Position numbers and translations under genes: made by a program. Of a stretch of DNA of 64,000 bases, positions 16,046-24,907 are shown in pieces. The stretch comes from Streptomyces sp. NBC_00353 (lineage in GTDB: Bacteria > Actinomycetota > Actinomycetes > Streptomycetales > Streptomycetaceae). Positions within the stretch are counted from its first letter, which is position 1; the number at the start of each line of letters is the position of its first letter. The stretch lies in NCBI RefSeq assembly GCF_036108815.1, contig NZ_CP107985.1, positions 8,553,501-8,617,500 on the forward strand, read 5' to 3'. The notes under the pieces were generated by a model. That model saw nothing but the letters and a program-made list of their open reading frames with translations, was not told the DNA's origin and searched no databases.

Positions 16046-17410
16046 TCAGGCCCGCTTGGACTCCGCGTAGTTCTGCAGGAACAGCGCCTCGGCGACCGAC
16101 AGCCGCTCCAGCTCCTCGGGCGACACGCTCTCGTTCACCGCGTGGATCTGGGCCTCCGGCTCGCTCAGGCCGATCAGCAGGATCTCCGCCTCCGGGTAGA
16201 GCGTCGCGAGAGTGTTGCAGAGCGGGATCGAGCCGCCCATGCCGGACGACTGCATCTTCTCGCCGGGGTAGGCGGTCTCCATGGCCTGCGCCATCGAGGT
16301 GTACGCCGGGCTGGAGATGTCCGCGCGGAACGCCTGGCCCTGGCCCACCTGCTCGACGGCCACCCGTGCACCCCACGGGGCATGCGCCTTCAGATGGGCG
16401 GTCAGCAGCTGCGTCGCCTCGGCGGCGTCCTGGCCCGGCGGTACCCGCAGGCTGACCTGCGCCCGCGCTGTCGCCTGCAGCGACGGCGTCGCGCCGACCA
16501 CGGGCGGGCAGTCGATGCCGATGACGGTGACGGCCGGCCGGGCCCAGATGCGGTCGGCGACCGTACCCGTGCCGATCAGCTGCACACCGTCGAGCACCTT
16601 CGCGTCCGCGCGGAACTCGGCCTCCGGGTACTGCAGTCCCTGCCAGTCGGCGTCCGCGGCGAGCCCGTCGACGGTCGTGGTGCCGTCCTCGGCGCGCAGC
16701 GACGCCAGCAGCTGGATCATCGCGGCCAGCGCGTCGGGCGCGGCGCCGCCGAACTGTCCGGAGTGCAGGTTGCCTTCGAGGGTGTCGAGCGTGACCCGGA
16801 GCATCGTCATCCCGCGCAGCGTCGCGGTGACCGTCGGCAGACCGACCCGGAAGTTGCCCGTGTCGCCGATGACGATGGTGTCGGCGGCCAGCAGATCGGG
16901 GTGCGCCTCCGCGTACCGCTCCAGACCGCCGGTGCCCTGCTCCTCCGAGCCTTCGGCGATCACCTTGACGGAGACCGGGACGCCGCCGTTCGCCTTGAGC
17001 GCGCGCAGGGCGAGGAGGTGCATGATGAAGCCGCCCTTGCAGTCCGCCGCGCCGCGGCCGAACCAGCGGCCGTCGCGCTCCGTCAGCTCGAACGGCGGGG
17101 AGAGCCAGGCGGACTCGTCGAGCGGCGGCTGCACGTCGTAGTGCGCGTAGAGCAGCACGGTCGGGGCACCGGCCGGACCGGGCAGGAAGCCGTAGACCGA
17201 CTGGGTGCCGTCGGGGGTGTCGAGCAGGGCGACGTCCTGGAAGTCCTCGGCGCGCAGTGCGTCGGCGACCCAGTTGGCGGCCGCCTCGCATTCGCTCTTC
17301 GGGAACTGCGCGGGATCCGCCACCGACTGGAAGGCCACCAGCTCGGCCAGCTCCGCCTTGGCGCGGGGCATCAGCGAGGCGACAGTCTCGGAAATCGGAT
17401 GGGCGGTCAT
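16046..17410 (-). CDS. M20 family dipeptidase
   Basis: The 454-residue metallopeptidase carries the M20 metal ligands in order: YAHYDVQPP, GRGAADCKGG and the catalytic/bridging pair in EGSEEQGTGG, with a NLHSGQFGG dimerisation-domain His and HAVNESV near the C-terminus. Family members (carnosinase-like peptidase, CNDP group) cleave dipeptides with two metal ions in the cytoplasm. The ATG at 17410 is preceded by CACGAGGAG. It is divergent from the flavoprotein gene at 17595. The length matches the family. Confidence 0.92.
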   Translation of the reverse strand: MTAHPISETVASLMPRAKAELAELVAFQSVADPAQFPKSECEAAANWVADALRAEDFQDVALLDTPDGTQSVYGFLPGPAGAPTVLLYAHYDVQPPLDESAWLSPPFELTERDGRWFGRGAADCKGGFIMHLLALRALKANGGVPVSVKVIAEGSEEQGTGGLERYAEAHPDLLAADTIVIGDTGNFRVGLPTVTATLRGMTMLRVTLDTLEGNLHSGQFGGAAPDALAAMIQLLASLRAEDGTTTVDGLAADADWQGLQYPEAEFRADAKVLDGVQLIGTGTVADRIWARPAVTVIGIDCPPVVGATPSLQATARAQVSLRVPPGQDAAEATQLLTAHLKAHAPWGARVAVEQVGQGQAFRADISSPAYTSMAQAMETAYPGEKMQSSGMGGSIPLCNTLATLYPEAEILLIGLSEPEAQIHAVNESVSPEELERLSVAEALFLQNYAESKRA

Positions 17411-17594
17411 GGGCACGCTCCTCGTGGGTGCGACGTTATGTGTACGAATCCGTCTGCACGAACGCCGTGGGTGCGGCGTTGCATGTATGGCGAACGCACG
17501 GTCGATCCTCCCACAGCGGGGGACGACCGCAACGCGCCGTAGGATGCCGTGAGCAGTGTGGGCCACTGGTCGGGATCGGGAGCAGAAGCACATC

Positions 17595-18809
17595 GTGAGC
17601 AGCGAGAACGCAGACGCCGGACGTGAGCTGGAAGAGTCGTCCGTGTGGGACGTCGTCGTAGTCGGCGCCGGACCGGCCGGAGCCTCCGCGGCATACGCGG
17701 CGGCGGTTGCCGGCCGACGGGTATTGCTGCTGGAGAAGGCGGAACTGCCCCGGTACAAGACCTGCGGCGGCGGCATCATCGGGTATTCGCGTGACGCGCT
17801 GCCGCCCGGGTTCGAACTGCCGTTGCAGGACCGGATCCACGCGGTGACGTTCTCGCTCAACGGCAGGCTGGCGCGGACGCGCCGTTCCAAGCGGATGCTC
17901 TTCGGGCTCATCAACCGGCCCGAGTTCGACGCGGGCCTGGTCGAGGAGGCGCAGAAGGCGGGCGCCGAACTCCGGACCGGAGTGACGGTGACACGGGTCG
18001 AGCAGCACGGCGCCGCGGTCCCGGACCGGCGCACGGTCGCCGTGGTGCTGTCCGGCGGCGAGACCGTCCTCGCCCGTGCGGTCGTCGGCGCCGACGGCAG
18101 CGCGGGACGCATAGGGGCCCACGTCGGGGTGAAGCTCGACCAGGTTGACCTCGGCCTGGAGTCGGAGATCCCGGTCCCGGCCACGGTCGCGGAGGACTGG
18201 GCGGGGCGGGTGCTGATCGACTGGGGCCCGATGCCCGGTAGTTACGGCTGGGTGTTCCCGAAGGGCGACACCCTGACCGTCGGTGTGATCTCGGCGCGCG
18301 GTGATGGCGCGGGGACCAAGCGGTATCTGGAGGACTTCATCGCCCGGCTCGGTCTCGCCGGGTTCGAGCCGAAGATCTCCTCCGGCCATCTCACGCGCTG
18401 CCGCAGCGACGATTCGCCGCTGTCGCGCGGGCGGGTGCTCGTCTGCGGCGACGCGGCGGGCCTGCTGGAGCCGTGGACCCGTGAAGGCATCTCGTTCGCG
18501 CTGCGTTCGGGGCGGCTCGCCGGTGAGTGGGCGGTCCGGATCGCCGAGTCGCACGACGCGGTGGACGCCCGCCGCCAGGCGCTCAACTACGCGTTCGCCA
18601 TCAAGGCCGGACTGGGCGTCGAGATGGGCGTCGGCAGGCGCATGCTGAAGCTCTTCGAGCGCCGCCCGGGCATACTGCACGCGGTGCTGACCGGATTCCG
18701 CCCGGCCTGGAAGGCGTTCGCCGGGATCACCCGGGGGACGACTTCGCTGGCCGAGCTGGTCCGTTCGCATCCGCTGGCACAGCGCGCCCTTTCGGCGATG
18801 GACCGCTGA
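17595..18809 (+). CDS. Geranylgeranyl reductase family FAD-dependent oxidoreductase
   Basis: The 404-residue protein has an N-terminal Rossmann FAD motif (VVVVGAGPAGASAAYAAA), the family KTCGGGI segment, and the second FAD motif GRVLVCGDAAGLLEPWTREGISFAL. The group includes archaeal/plant geranylgeranyl reductases and menaquinone side-chain reductases (MenJ type). In actinomycetes reduction of an isoprenoid chain is likely, with the exact prenyl substrate unknown. I chose GTG 17595 (VSSENADAG), with GGGAGCAG upstream; a GTG at 17556 is also in frame. It is divergent from the dipeptidase and convergent with the DDN gene. Confidence 0.88.
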   Translation: MSSENADAGRELEESSVWDVVVVGAGPAGASAAYAAAVAGRRVLLLEKAELPRYKTCGGGIIGYSRDALPPGFELPLQDRIHAVTFSLNGRLARTRRSKRMLFGLINRPEFDAGLVEEAQKAGAELRTGVTVTRVEQHGAAVPDRRTVAVVLSGGETVLARAVVGADGSAGRIGAHVGVKLDQVDLGLESEIPVPATVAEDWAGRVLIDWGPMPGSYGWVFPKGDTLTVGVISARGDGAGTKRYLEDFIARLGLAGFEPKISSGHLTRCRSDDSPLSRGRVLVCGDAAGLLEPWTREGISFALRSGRLAGEWAVRIAESHDAVDARRQALNYAFAIKAGLGVEMGVGRRMLKLFERRPGILHAVLTGFRPAWKAFAGITRGTTSLAELVRSHPLAQRALSAMDR

Positions 18810-18823
18810 CGGACCAGGGGAAG

Positions 18824-18841
18824 GGTCCGCATCGGCGGACC
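18824..18841. terminator. Hairpin after the flavoprotein gene
   Basis: GGTCCGC (18824-18830) and GCGGACC (18835-18841) pair perfectly around a four-base loop, 14 bp after the stop of the reductase gene. The rest of the gap up to 18991 is a run of GGCCGGA-like words and shows no gene. Confidence 0.5.
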
Positions 18842-18991
18842 GACGGGCCGGAGGAGTCCGGAGGCCGGAAGGTTCGGAAGGGCGGACCGGAAGTTACGTG
18901 GCGGCCGGGACGGGCCGGAAGGTCCTGAGCGCAAGGCCGGAGGGGCGGGGCAGGGCGGCCGGCCCGGGCCGGATGAAGGTACGCCGGTCTG

Positions 18992-19441
18992 TCAGACCTC
19001 GATCGTGACCCGGAAGATCGGGTGATCGGGGGCGATGCGGCGCAGCTCCTCGACGGACGAGTCCGGGCCGACGCCGCCGAAGAAGACGCCGACCTCCGCC
19101 TTCCACCGCTTGAGGTAGGCGCGCAGCAACTCGGGCTTCTCGTCGTCGGGAACCTCGATGGCGGTGAAGACGTCGACCTTCTTGCCGAGGTGGAGCTCGC
19201 CGCCACCGGCCGCGCGCATGTTGTGCGTCCACTGGACGTGGCCACGGGGCGCGACGAGGTACTGCCGGCCGTCCACGGTCAGGAGGTTGACCGGGGTCCG
19301 GCGCCACTCGCCGCTCTTGCGGCCGCGGACCGCCAGGACCCGCGAGCCCCAGACGCTGATGCCGCGCCGGGTGATCCAGGCGACGGTGCGGTTGAAGACG
19401 TTGACGGTGAACCAGCCGGGCTTCTGAACGTGCACGGACAT
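18992..19441 (-). CDS. Nitroreductase/DDN-family F420-dependent protein
   Basis: The 149-residue protein matches the deazaflavin-dependent (DDN-like) split beta-barrel family: GSRVLAVRGRKSGEWRRTPVNLLTVDGRQYLVAPRGHVQWTHNMRA contains the RGRKSG and Trp-x-x-Asn segments that bind F420. Such enzymes use reduced F420 to reduce quinones, nitro groups or conjugated systems. The natural substrate here is unknown. It is divergent from a TetR repressor whose gap holds two palindromes, so it is probably that repressor's target. Confidence 0.9.
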   Translation of the reverse strand: MSVHVQKPGWFTVNVFNRTVAWITRRGISVWGSRVLAVRGRKSGEWRRTPVNLLTVDGRQYLVAPRGHVQWTHNMRAAGGGELHLGKKVDVFTAIEVPDDEKPELLRAYLKRWKAEVGVFFGGVGPDSSVEELRRIAPDHPIFRVTIEV

Positions 19442-19464
19442 CGAGACTCCCCTTCGGAAAGTGT

Positions 19465-19475
19465 GAGCACTGCTC
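19465..19475. promoter_or_regulatory. TetR operator box 1
   Basis: GAGCACTGCTC is a perfect palindrome around one central base, 24 bp upstream of the DDN start. A related palindrome follows at 19517. Both lie in the gap shared with the divergent TetR gene. Confidence 0.5.
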
Positions 19476-19516
19476 TCGCTTGAGATCAGTGTGCACGTGC
19501 TTGGTGCTCAAATGCA

Positions 19517-19529
19517 AGAGCGCTGCTCT
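19517..19529. promoter_or_regulatory. TetR operator box 2
   Basis: AGAGCGCTGCTCT pairs five bases on each side of a three-base centre and shares the GAGC...GCTC arms with box 1, 52-54 bp away. It lies about 43 bp before the TetR start. The two boxes fit one repressor controlling both divergent promoters. Confidence 0.5.
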
Positions 19530-19571
19530 CGTTATTGGTCGGTGCTCCAAGCTCATGGCAGACTGATCGCC

Positions 19572-20303
19572 ATGAGCACCATCCGAGGAGCCAGGGAACG
19601 GGCCCGTATCGAAGTCACCGCCGCCATCAAGGACGAGGCGAGGAAGCAGCTCGCGGCCGACGGCGCCGCAAGACTTTCGCTGCGCGCGGTCGCCCGTGAA
19701 CTGGGCATGGTCTCGTCCGCGCTCTACCGCTACTTCCCCAGTCGCGACGAGCTGCTCACGGCCTTGATCGTCGATGCGTACGACGCCGTGGGCGAGGCCG
19801 CCGAAGCCGCCGACCGGGCATCCTGCGCAGGATCGTCCGCCTCCCACCTCGCCCGCTGGACCGCGGTCGCCTGCGCCGTACGCGACTGGGCCCTCGCCCA
19901 CCCCCATGAGTACGGTCTGATCTACGGCTCGCCGGTGCCCGGTTACACCGCGCCCCAGGCGACGATCGGCCCCGCCTCCCGCGTCGGCTTCGTCCTCATC
20001 GCGATCGTCGGCGACGCCCACCGCACGGACGGTCTCGCGCTGCCGCCGCTCGCCGCCGAGCTGCGTTCCGAGGCCGAACGGATGGCCGCCGACTTTGCCC
20101 CCGACCTCCCCCCGGCGGTCGTCGCCCCGCTCGTGGCAGCGTGGTCGCAGCTCTTCGGGCTGATCTCCTTCGAGATCTTCGGGCAGTTCAACCGGCTCGT
20201 CGAGGCGCGGGAGGCCTTCTTCCGGCAGGCCGTCGGTGAACTGGCCCGTCATGTCGGTCTGCTCGGTGACCGGGGCGGCCACAAGGCAGGCACCGGCGCC
20301 TGA
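19572..20303 (+). CDS. TetR-family repressor
   Basis: The 243-residue protein has the TetR HTH near the N-terminus (LSLRAVARELGMVSSALYRYFPSRDELLTALI) and a C-terminal ligand-binding region of the TetR_C_33-like type with AVRDWALAHPHEYGLIYGSPVPGY. The start at 19572 (MSTIRGARERARI) is chosen because the HTH spacing is then normal; the Shine-Dalgarno is weak. It likely represses itself and the divergent DDN gene through the two palindromic boxes. The inducer is unknown. Confidence 0.88.
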   Translation: MSTIRGARERARIEVTAAIKDEARKQLAADGAARLSLRAVARELGMVSSALYRYFPSRDELLTALIVDAYDAVGEAAEAADRASCAGSSASHLARWTAVACAVRDWALAHPHEYGLIYGSPVPGYTAPQATIGPASRVGFVLIAIVGDAHRTDGLALPPLAAELRSEAERMAADFAPDLPPAVVAPLVAAWSQLFGLISFEIFGQFNRLVEAREAFFRQAVGELARHVGLLGDRGGHKAGTGA

Positions 20304-20356
20304 GCCTGCCGCAGCCCCTTGCGCCCGCCCGCGCTCGCAAGGCCGCGCCGACGGCG

Positions 20357-20372
20357 TACTCCGCTGGGAGTA
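20357..20372. promoter_or_regulatory. Perfect inverted repeat TACTCC-N4-GGAGTA before the HK-RR genes
   Basis: TACTCC (20357-20362) and GGAGTA (20367-20372) are separated by GCTG, 61 bp before the histidine kinase start. A near copy with the same spacing lies before the SHOCT gene at 30785. It is a reasonable binding site for the NarL-type response regulator encoded just downstream, suggesting autoregulation. Confidence 0.5.
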
Positions 20373-20432
20373 TGCGTGATCACCACACCCGGCTGACGCC
20401 GCTGCCGTGGCCCGCGGTCTAGCGTTGCCGGT

Positions 20433-21818
20433 ATGGAAGAGCAGCGCTCACACGGAAGCGGCGGTCCCCCTCGGGTGCAGGGCGGACCGCCGCAGCGGCG
20501 GCCCTGGATGCACGCGGGCCCCCGCGGACCGTGGGGGCACGACGGGCCGCCGCGCCGGCTGACGGGGACGAGCGTGCGGTCCGCCGCCCGCCTGCCGTGG
20601 CCGTCCACCCTCCTGCTCGGTGCGATCGTCATGATCGGCTCGTCCGTCGCGGCCCGGGGCCAGCTCGGCGAGCGCGCCCCGTTGGACCTCTTCGCCCGGG
20701 CGCTGCTCTTCATCGCCGTCGCCGTACTGCTGCTGCGTCACCGCCACCCCGTCCTGGCGGTGTTCGTCTCCGCGGCCGCGGCCATGATCTATCTCGGGGC
20801 CGGCTATCCGTACGGTCCGGTGTTCCTGGCCGTTGCCGTCGGATGCTTCAGCGCTGTTGTCGCGGGGCACCGGCGGGCCGCCTGGTCGGCCGTGGGGATG
20901 GTGTGGGTGGGGCATCTGCTGGTGGCCCACTGGCTCTACCGCCGGCTGCCGCCGATCGGCGACTCGGCCGCACCGTGGGGGCAGGAACTGGGCATCGCCG
21001 CCTGGGTGGTGGCGATCGTCGCGGCAGCGGAGTTCGTGCGCGTACGTCGTGAACAGTGGGCCGCACAGCGGGCCGAACGGGACGCCGCGGAGAAGCGGCG
21101 GGCCGACGAGGAGCGGCTGCGCATGGCGCGGGAGCTCCATGACGTGCTCGCCCACAGCATCTCCGTCATCAATGTCCAGGCGGGCGTCGGACTCGCGCTG
21201 CTCGACTCCGACCCCGAGCAGGCCCGCACGGCCCTCACCACGATCAAGGCAGCCAGCAAGGAGGCGCTCGGCGAGGTCCGTCAGGTCCTCGCCACGCTCC
21301 GTACCCCCGGCGATGCCCCCCTGGCCCCGGCCCCCGGCCTCGACCGGCTGCCCGAGCTGGTCGACCAGGCGGCGAGTGCCGGACTGACCGTCACGGTGGA
21401 GGCGGACGGCGTGCGGAACGCCGTCCCGCCCGGTACGGATCTGGCGGCCTTCCGGATCGTGCAGGAGGCGCTGACGAATGTGGTGCGGCATTCGGGCTCG
21501 CGCAGCGCGCGGGTCCGGATCGGTTACGGGGCCGGCAGCATCCGGCTCCGTATCGACGACGACGGACCCGCCACCGGCAGCGAGGCCGGGGGCAGCGGCA
21601 ACGGGCTGGCCGGCATGCGGGAGCGGGCCGCCGCGCTGGGCGGCACGATCGACGCGGGCCCCCGGCCCGACGGCGGTTTCCGGGTGCGGGCCGAGCTTCC
21701 GCTGCGCCCGGCGTCACCGGAAGCCACCGCGCAGGACGCGACGGGGGACCCCGAGCAGGACACGAGGCGGGACACGGCGGGGGAGACTGTGCAGGACACG
21801 ACGGAGGAGACACCGTGA
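20433..21818 (+). CDS. Two-component sensor histidine kinase, HisKA_3 (NarL/DesK type)
   Basis: The 461-residue protein has an N-terminal Pro/Gly-rich stretch, five or six membrane segments (about 50-205), the dimerisation/phosphoacceptor helix RMARELHDVLAHSISVINVQ with the His in ELHDVLAHS, and a HATPase_c domain (N box LTNVVRHSG, G box GNGLAGMRERAAALGG). A repetitive acidic tail (TGDPEQDTRRDTAGETVQDTTEE) follows. It should autophosphorylate and pass phosphate to the regulator encoded by the overlapping next gene. The signal is unknown. The ATG at 20433 fits the N-terminal pattern of the family. Confidence 0.92.
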   Translation: MEEQRSHGSGGPPRVQGGPPQRRPWMHAGPRGPWGHDGPPRRLTGTSVRSAARLPWPSTLLLGAIVMIGSSVAARGQLGERAPLDLFARALLFIAVAVLLLRHRHPVLAVFVSAAAAMIYLGAGYPYGPVFLAVAVGCFSAVVAGHRRAAWSAVGMVWVGHLLVAHWLYRRLPPIGDSAAPWGQELGIAAWVVAIVAAAEFVRVRREQWAAQRAERDAAEKRRADEERLRMARELHDVLAHSISVINVQAGVGLALLDSDPEQARTALTTIKAASKEALGEVRQVLATLRTPGDAPLAPAPGLDRLPELVDQAASAGLTVTVEADGVRNAVPPGTDLAAFRIVQEALTNVVRHSGSRSARVRIGYGAGSIRLRIDDDGPATGSEAGGSGNGLAGMRERAAALGGTIDAGPRPDGGFRVRAELPLRPASPEATAQDATGDPEQDTRRDTAGETVQDTTEETP

Positions 21819-22480
21819 TCCGCGTACTGCTCGCCGATGACCAGCTGTTGGTCCGGGCCGGTTTCCGCGCCCTGCTGGACGCGCAGCCGGACATCGAGGT
21901 GGTGGGGGAGGCTGCCGACGGTGCGGAGGCGGTACGTCTGGTGCGCGAACTGCGGCCGGACATCGTGCTGATGGACATCCGGATGCCGCATCTCGACGGC
22001 CTCGCCGCCACCCGCACGATCACCGGCGATCCGGAGCTCAACGACGTCAAGGTGGTCATGCTCACCACCTTCGAGCTCGACGAGTACGTCTTCGAGGCGA
22101 TCCGCTCCGGCGCCTCCGGCTTCCTGGTCAAGGACACCGAACCCGAGGAACTGCTGCGGGCGGTACGGGCCGTGGTGGGCGGCGACGCGCTGCTCTCGCC
22201 CGGAGTGACCCGACGGCTGATCGCCGAGTTCGCCGCCCGCTCCAAGGAGCCTGCGGCCGCGACGGGACTGAGCGAACTCACCGAACGGGAACGGGAAGTG
22301 ATGGCGCTGGTCGGCATCGGCCTCACCAACGAGGAGATCGCCCGCCGACTCGTCGTCAGCCCGCTCACCGCCAAGACCCATGTCAGCCGCACCATGGTGA
22401 AGCTCGGCGCCCGCGACCGGGCCCAACTCGTCGTGCTCGCCTATGAGTCCGGGCTCGTACGCCCCGGTTGGCTCGGCTGA
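21815..22480 (+). CDS. LuxR/NarL-type response regulator
   Basis: The 221-residue protein has a receiver domain (DDQ at 9-10, phospho-acceptor Asp54 in DIVLMDIRMP, Lys in FLVKDT) and a C-terminal GerE HTH (LTEREREVMALVGIGLTNEEIARRLVVSPLTAKTHVSR). It starts with a GTG that overlaps the kinase stop by four bases, so the two are translationally coupled. It probably binds the TACTCC repeat upstream of the kinase; this is an inference. The 3' end overlaps the convergent gene by 40 bp. Confidence 0.94.
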   Translation: MIRVLLADDQLLVRAGFRALLDAQPDIEVVGEAADGAEAVRLVRELRPDIVLMDIRMPHLDGLAATRTITGDPELNDVKVVMLTTFELDEYVFEAIRSGASGFLVKDTEPEELLRAVRAVVGGDALLSPGVTRRLIAEFAARSKEPAAATGLSELTEREREVMALVGIGLTNEEIARRLVVSPLTAKTHVSRTMVKLGARDRAQLVVLAYESGLVRPGWLG

Positions 22481-22755
22481 GACGGAGCCTGCGGGCGGTG
22501 CGCGGCGGCCGCACGCCGGCTGCCCGGGCGGGGAAAGCCCCACAGCACATCGACGAGGCGGGCGACGAAGACGACGGCTGCGACGACGGCTCCGATCCGG
22601 ACCAGCACATGTTCGGCCGTACGGGGAAGATCGAAGTACACGGTGGTCATCGTGACCGCGACGAACGCGGCCGCGGCCAGAAAGGCCGCGCTCACCAGGG
22701 CGAAGCCGATCTCGACGGTCATGGCGTCCCGGTCTTCCTGACTTCGGCGTCCCAT
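22441..22755 (-). CDS. DUF6332-like small membrane protein
   Basis: The 104-residue protein begins MGRRSQEDRDAMTVEIGFALVSAAF and has two hydrophobic helices (about 15-40 and 50-75) before a basic Pro-rich tail. It resembles what I recall as the Streptomyces DUF6332 family, whose role is unknown. The start at 22755 is chosen from that match; its Shine-Dalgarno is poor. The 3' end overlaps the response regulator gene on the other strand. Confidence 0.65.
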   Translation of the reverse strand: MGRRSQEDRDAMTVEIGFALVSAAFLAAAAFVAVTMTTVYFDLPRTAEHVLVRIGAVVAAVVFVARLVDVLWGFPRPGSRRAAAAHRPQAPSQPSQPGRTSPDS

Positions 22756-22859
22756 GTCCGAAGTGTCACAGGGGCGGTGGGCGACGGACAAGGATGCCTC
22801 GCCGTCCACCGCCCCGTTCCCCCTCGTCGGTCAGTCACGGGGGCAGTGGGCCGGCTCGG

Positions 22860-24374
22860 TCAGTCCCGGACCGCCACCTTCTGTGCGGCCGGCTGCTGGG
22901 CGGCCGATGCCTCGGCGGCGGCCCGGTCGCCCTCGGACGACGCGACCAGCACGGAGTGCTGTACGGGCCTGCGGCGACGCAGCCCGGTCAGCGTGATCAG
23001 CAGTCCGGCGAACGCGATCGCCGTCACCACCACGAGGCCCGGCCGGTAGCTGTCGAGGACCGCTTGCGAGGAGCCGTCGCCACTGCCGTGCGCCGTGATC
23101 ACCGCCGTCACGACGGCCAGGAAGATCGCCCCGCCCACCTGGATCGAGGTGTTCAGCAGACCCGACACCATGCCCTGCTCGTCGTCGTCGACCCCGTTGG
23201 TGGCCTGGATGTTGAGGGACGGGAAGGTCAGTGCGCAGGCCGCTCCCAGCAGCAGCATCGAGGGCAGGATGACCGCCGCGTACGACGGGGTGAGGGTGAT
23301 CCGCAGGAAGAGTCCGTAGCCGACGACAAGGAAGGTGAAGCCGGCCGCGATCACGCGCGGCGTCCCGAACCGGTCGACCACATCGCCGATCTTCGTCGAC
23401 GACAGCGCGACCAGCACACCCGCGGGCAGGAAGGCCAGCGCGGTCTGCAGGGCCGACCAACCGAGCAGCGACTGCATGTACTGGGTGACCAGGAACTGGA
23501 AGCCGACGTAGCTGCCGAAGAACGCAGCGGCGCCCAGCTGCGCCCTGACCTGGCTGCCGGAGCGCAGCACACCGAGCCGGACCAGCGGGTTCGCGGTGCG
23601 TCGCTCGATGGTGACGAAGACGGTCAGCAGTGCGGCGACGGCGAGGAACGACAGCAGGGTCCGGGCGGAGGCCCAGCCGGCCTCCGGGGCCTGGACGACG
23701 GTGAACACCAGCAGCAGCATGGAGGCCGTGCCGGTGACGGCACCCGGCAGGTCGTAACCGCGACGGGTGTCCTCGCGGTCGCTGTGCGGGATCAGCCTCA
23801 GCCCGGCTACCAGGGCGATCAGCGCGATGGGGGCGGGCAGCAACATGGTCCAGCGCCAGGACAGCTGGGTGAGCAGACCGGACAGCACCAGGCCCATGGA
23901 GAAGCCGGTGGCCGCGCACGTGGTGTAGATGGACAGCGCGCGGTTGCGCTGCGGGCCTTCCTTGAACGTCGTGGTGATGATCGAGAGACCGGCCGGTGCG
24001 GTGAACGCGGCACTCAGCCCCTTGATGAAGCGGCTGGCGATCAGCAGCGGTCCGGAGTCGACGAATCCGCCGAGCAGCGAGGCGAGGGCGAAGACGCCGA
24101 GCGCGATCAGGAAGACCTGGCGCCTGCCGAGCAGATCGGCCGCGCGGCCGCCGAGGAGCAGCAGTCCTCCGTAGCCGAGGATGTACCCGCTGACGATCCA
24201 CTGCAGGGTCGAGGTGGTCAGGTCGAGGTCGTCGGCGATGGACGGCAGAGCGACGCCGACCATGGAGACGTCCAGGGCGTCCAGGAACATCGCGGCGCAG
24301 AGCACGAGCAGGGTGCCCCACAGGCGCGGGCTCCAGCGCGCATGGGAATCGGAGACGTTTAGCGGAGAGGTCAT
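22860..24374 (-). CDS. MFS transporter, DHA2 (EmrB/QacA) drug exporter type
   Basis: The 504-residue protein has fourteen predicted membrane helices. Motif C-like and motif A segments are visible: LDVSMVGVALPSIADDL in TM1, GGRAADLLGRRQ in loop 2-3, and SRFIKGLSAAFTAPAGLS. DHA2 proteins expel hydrophobic drugs by proton antiport. The gene is divergent from a MarR regulator, and the MarR-type palindromes lie immediately before its start at 24374, so it is the likely repressed target. The substrate is unknown. Confidence 0.92.
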   Translation of the reverse strand: MTSPLNVSDSHARWSPRLWGTLLVLCAAMFLDALDVSMVGVALPSIADDLDLTTSTLQWIVSGYILGYGGLLLLGGRAADLLGRRQVFLIALGVFALASLLGGFVDSGPLLIASRFIKGLSAAFTAPAGLSIITTTFKEGPQRNRALSIYTTCAATGFSMGLVLSGLLTQLSWRWTMLLPAPIALIALVAGLRLIPHSDREDTRRGYDLPGAVTGTASMLLLVFTVVQAPEAGWASARTLLSFLAVAALLTVFVTIERRTANPLVRLGVLRSGSQVRAQLGAAAFFGSYVGFQFLVTQYMQSLLGWSALQTALAFLPAGVLVALSSTKIGDVVDRFGTPRVIAAGFTFLVVGYGLFLRITLTPSYAAVILPSMLLLGAACALTFPSLNIQATNGVDDDEQGMVSGLLNTSIQVGGAIFLAVVTAVITAHGSGDGSSQAVLDSYRPGLVVVTAIAFAGLLITLTGLRRRRPVQHSVLVASSEGDRAAAEASAAQQPAAQKVAVRD

Positions 24375-24389
24375 GACGACGAAGGTACA

Positions 24390-24416
24390 TGCACATGCAT
24401 TGAATGCAAGTGCATT
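24390..24416. promoter_or_regulatory. MarR-type operator, overlapping palindromes
   Basis: TGCATT-G-AATGCA (24396-24408) is a perfect palindrome. It lies inside a 25-bp region, 24390-24414, that is symmetric at all but the centre and one base pair. A second palindrome, AATGCA-N2-TGCATT, overlaps at 24403-24416. The run sits 16 bp before the exporter start and 46 bp before the MarR start. MarR proteins typically bind such TGCA-rich dyads. Confidence 0.7.
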
Positions 24417-24461
24417 TAATTCCGATGCAACAATCGGTCCCATCTCTGCTAACGTGCGGCT

Positions 24462-24863
24462 ATGGCAGCGAACAAGCCCGAGCGGGTGCTCGTCGAGGAG
24501 TGGCGGGACATGCTTGCGCTGCATGCCAGGACGTTGTGCGAGCTCGATCGTGAGCTGCATCGGCACGGCCTCGGCGCCAGCGACTTCGAGGTGCTCGACG
24601 TCCTCGCGGAGGGCGCGTCGGAGGACGGCGGCGCCGCTTATCGCGTACAGGAGCTGGCCTCCCGGGTCCATCTCAGCCAGAGTGCGCTGTCACGCCTGAT
24701 CGCACGGCTGGAGAAGGACGACCTCGTGTGCCGCGGGATGTGCAGCGAGGACCGGCGGGGAGTCCGGGTCGAGCTGACGGCGAAGGGCCGGGCGCGTCAT
24801 GCCGAGGTGAAGCCGCTGCAGCGCACGGTGCTCGCCCGGATGCTGGGCGGCGCGACCGGCTGA
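24462..24863 (+). CDS. MarR-family transcriptional regulator
   Basis: The 133-residue protein has the MarR winged helix: YRVQELASRVHLSQSALSRLIARLEKDDLVCRGMCSEDRRGVRVELTAKG, with the DRRG wing. It is short but complete. It is divergent from the DHA2 exporter, and the palindromes between them are the expected operator. Ligand release of repression is the usual mechanism. The ligand is unknown. Confidence 0.92.
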   Translation: MAANKPERVLVEEWRDMLALHARTLCELDRELHRHGLGASDFEVLDVLAEGASEDGGAAYRVQELASRVHLSQSALSRLIARLEKDDLVCRGMCSEDRRGVRVELTAKGRARHAEVKPLQRTVLARMLGGATG

Positions 24864-24907
24864 GTGCGGTACCGGCCGCGGCGGGCGCCCTCGTTCCCGT
24901 ACATCTG

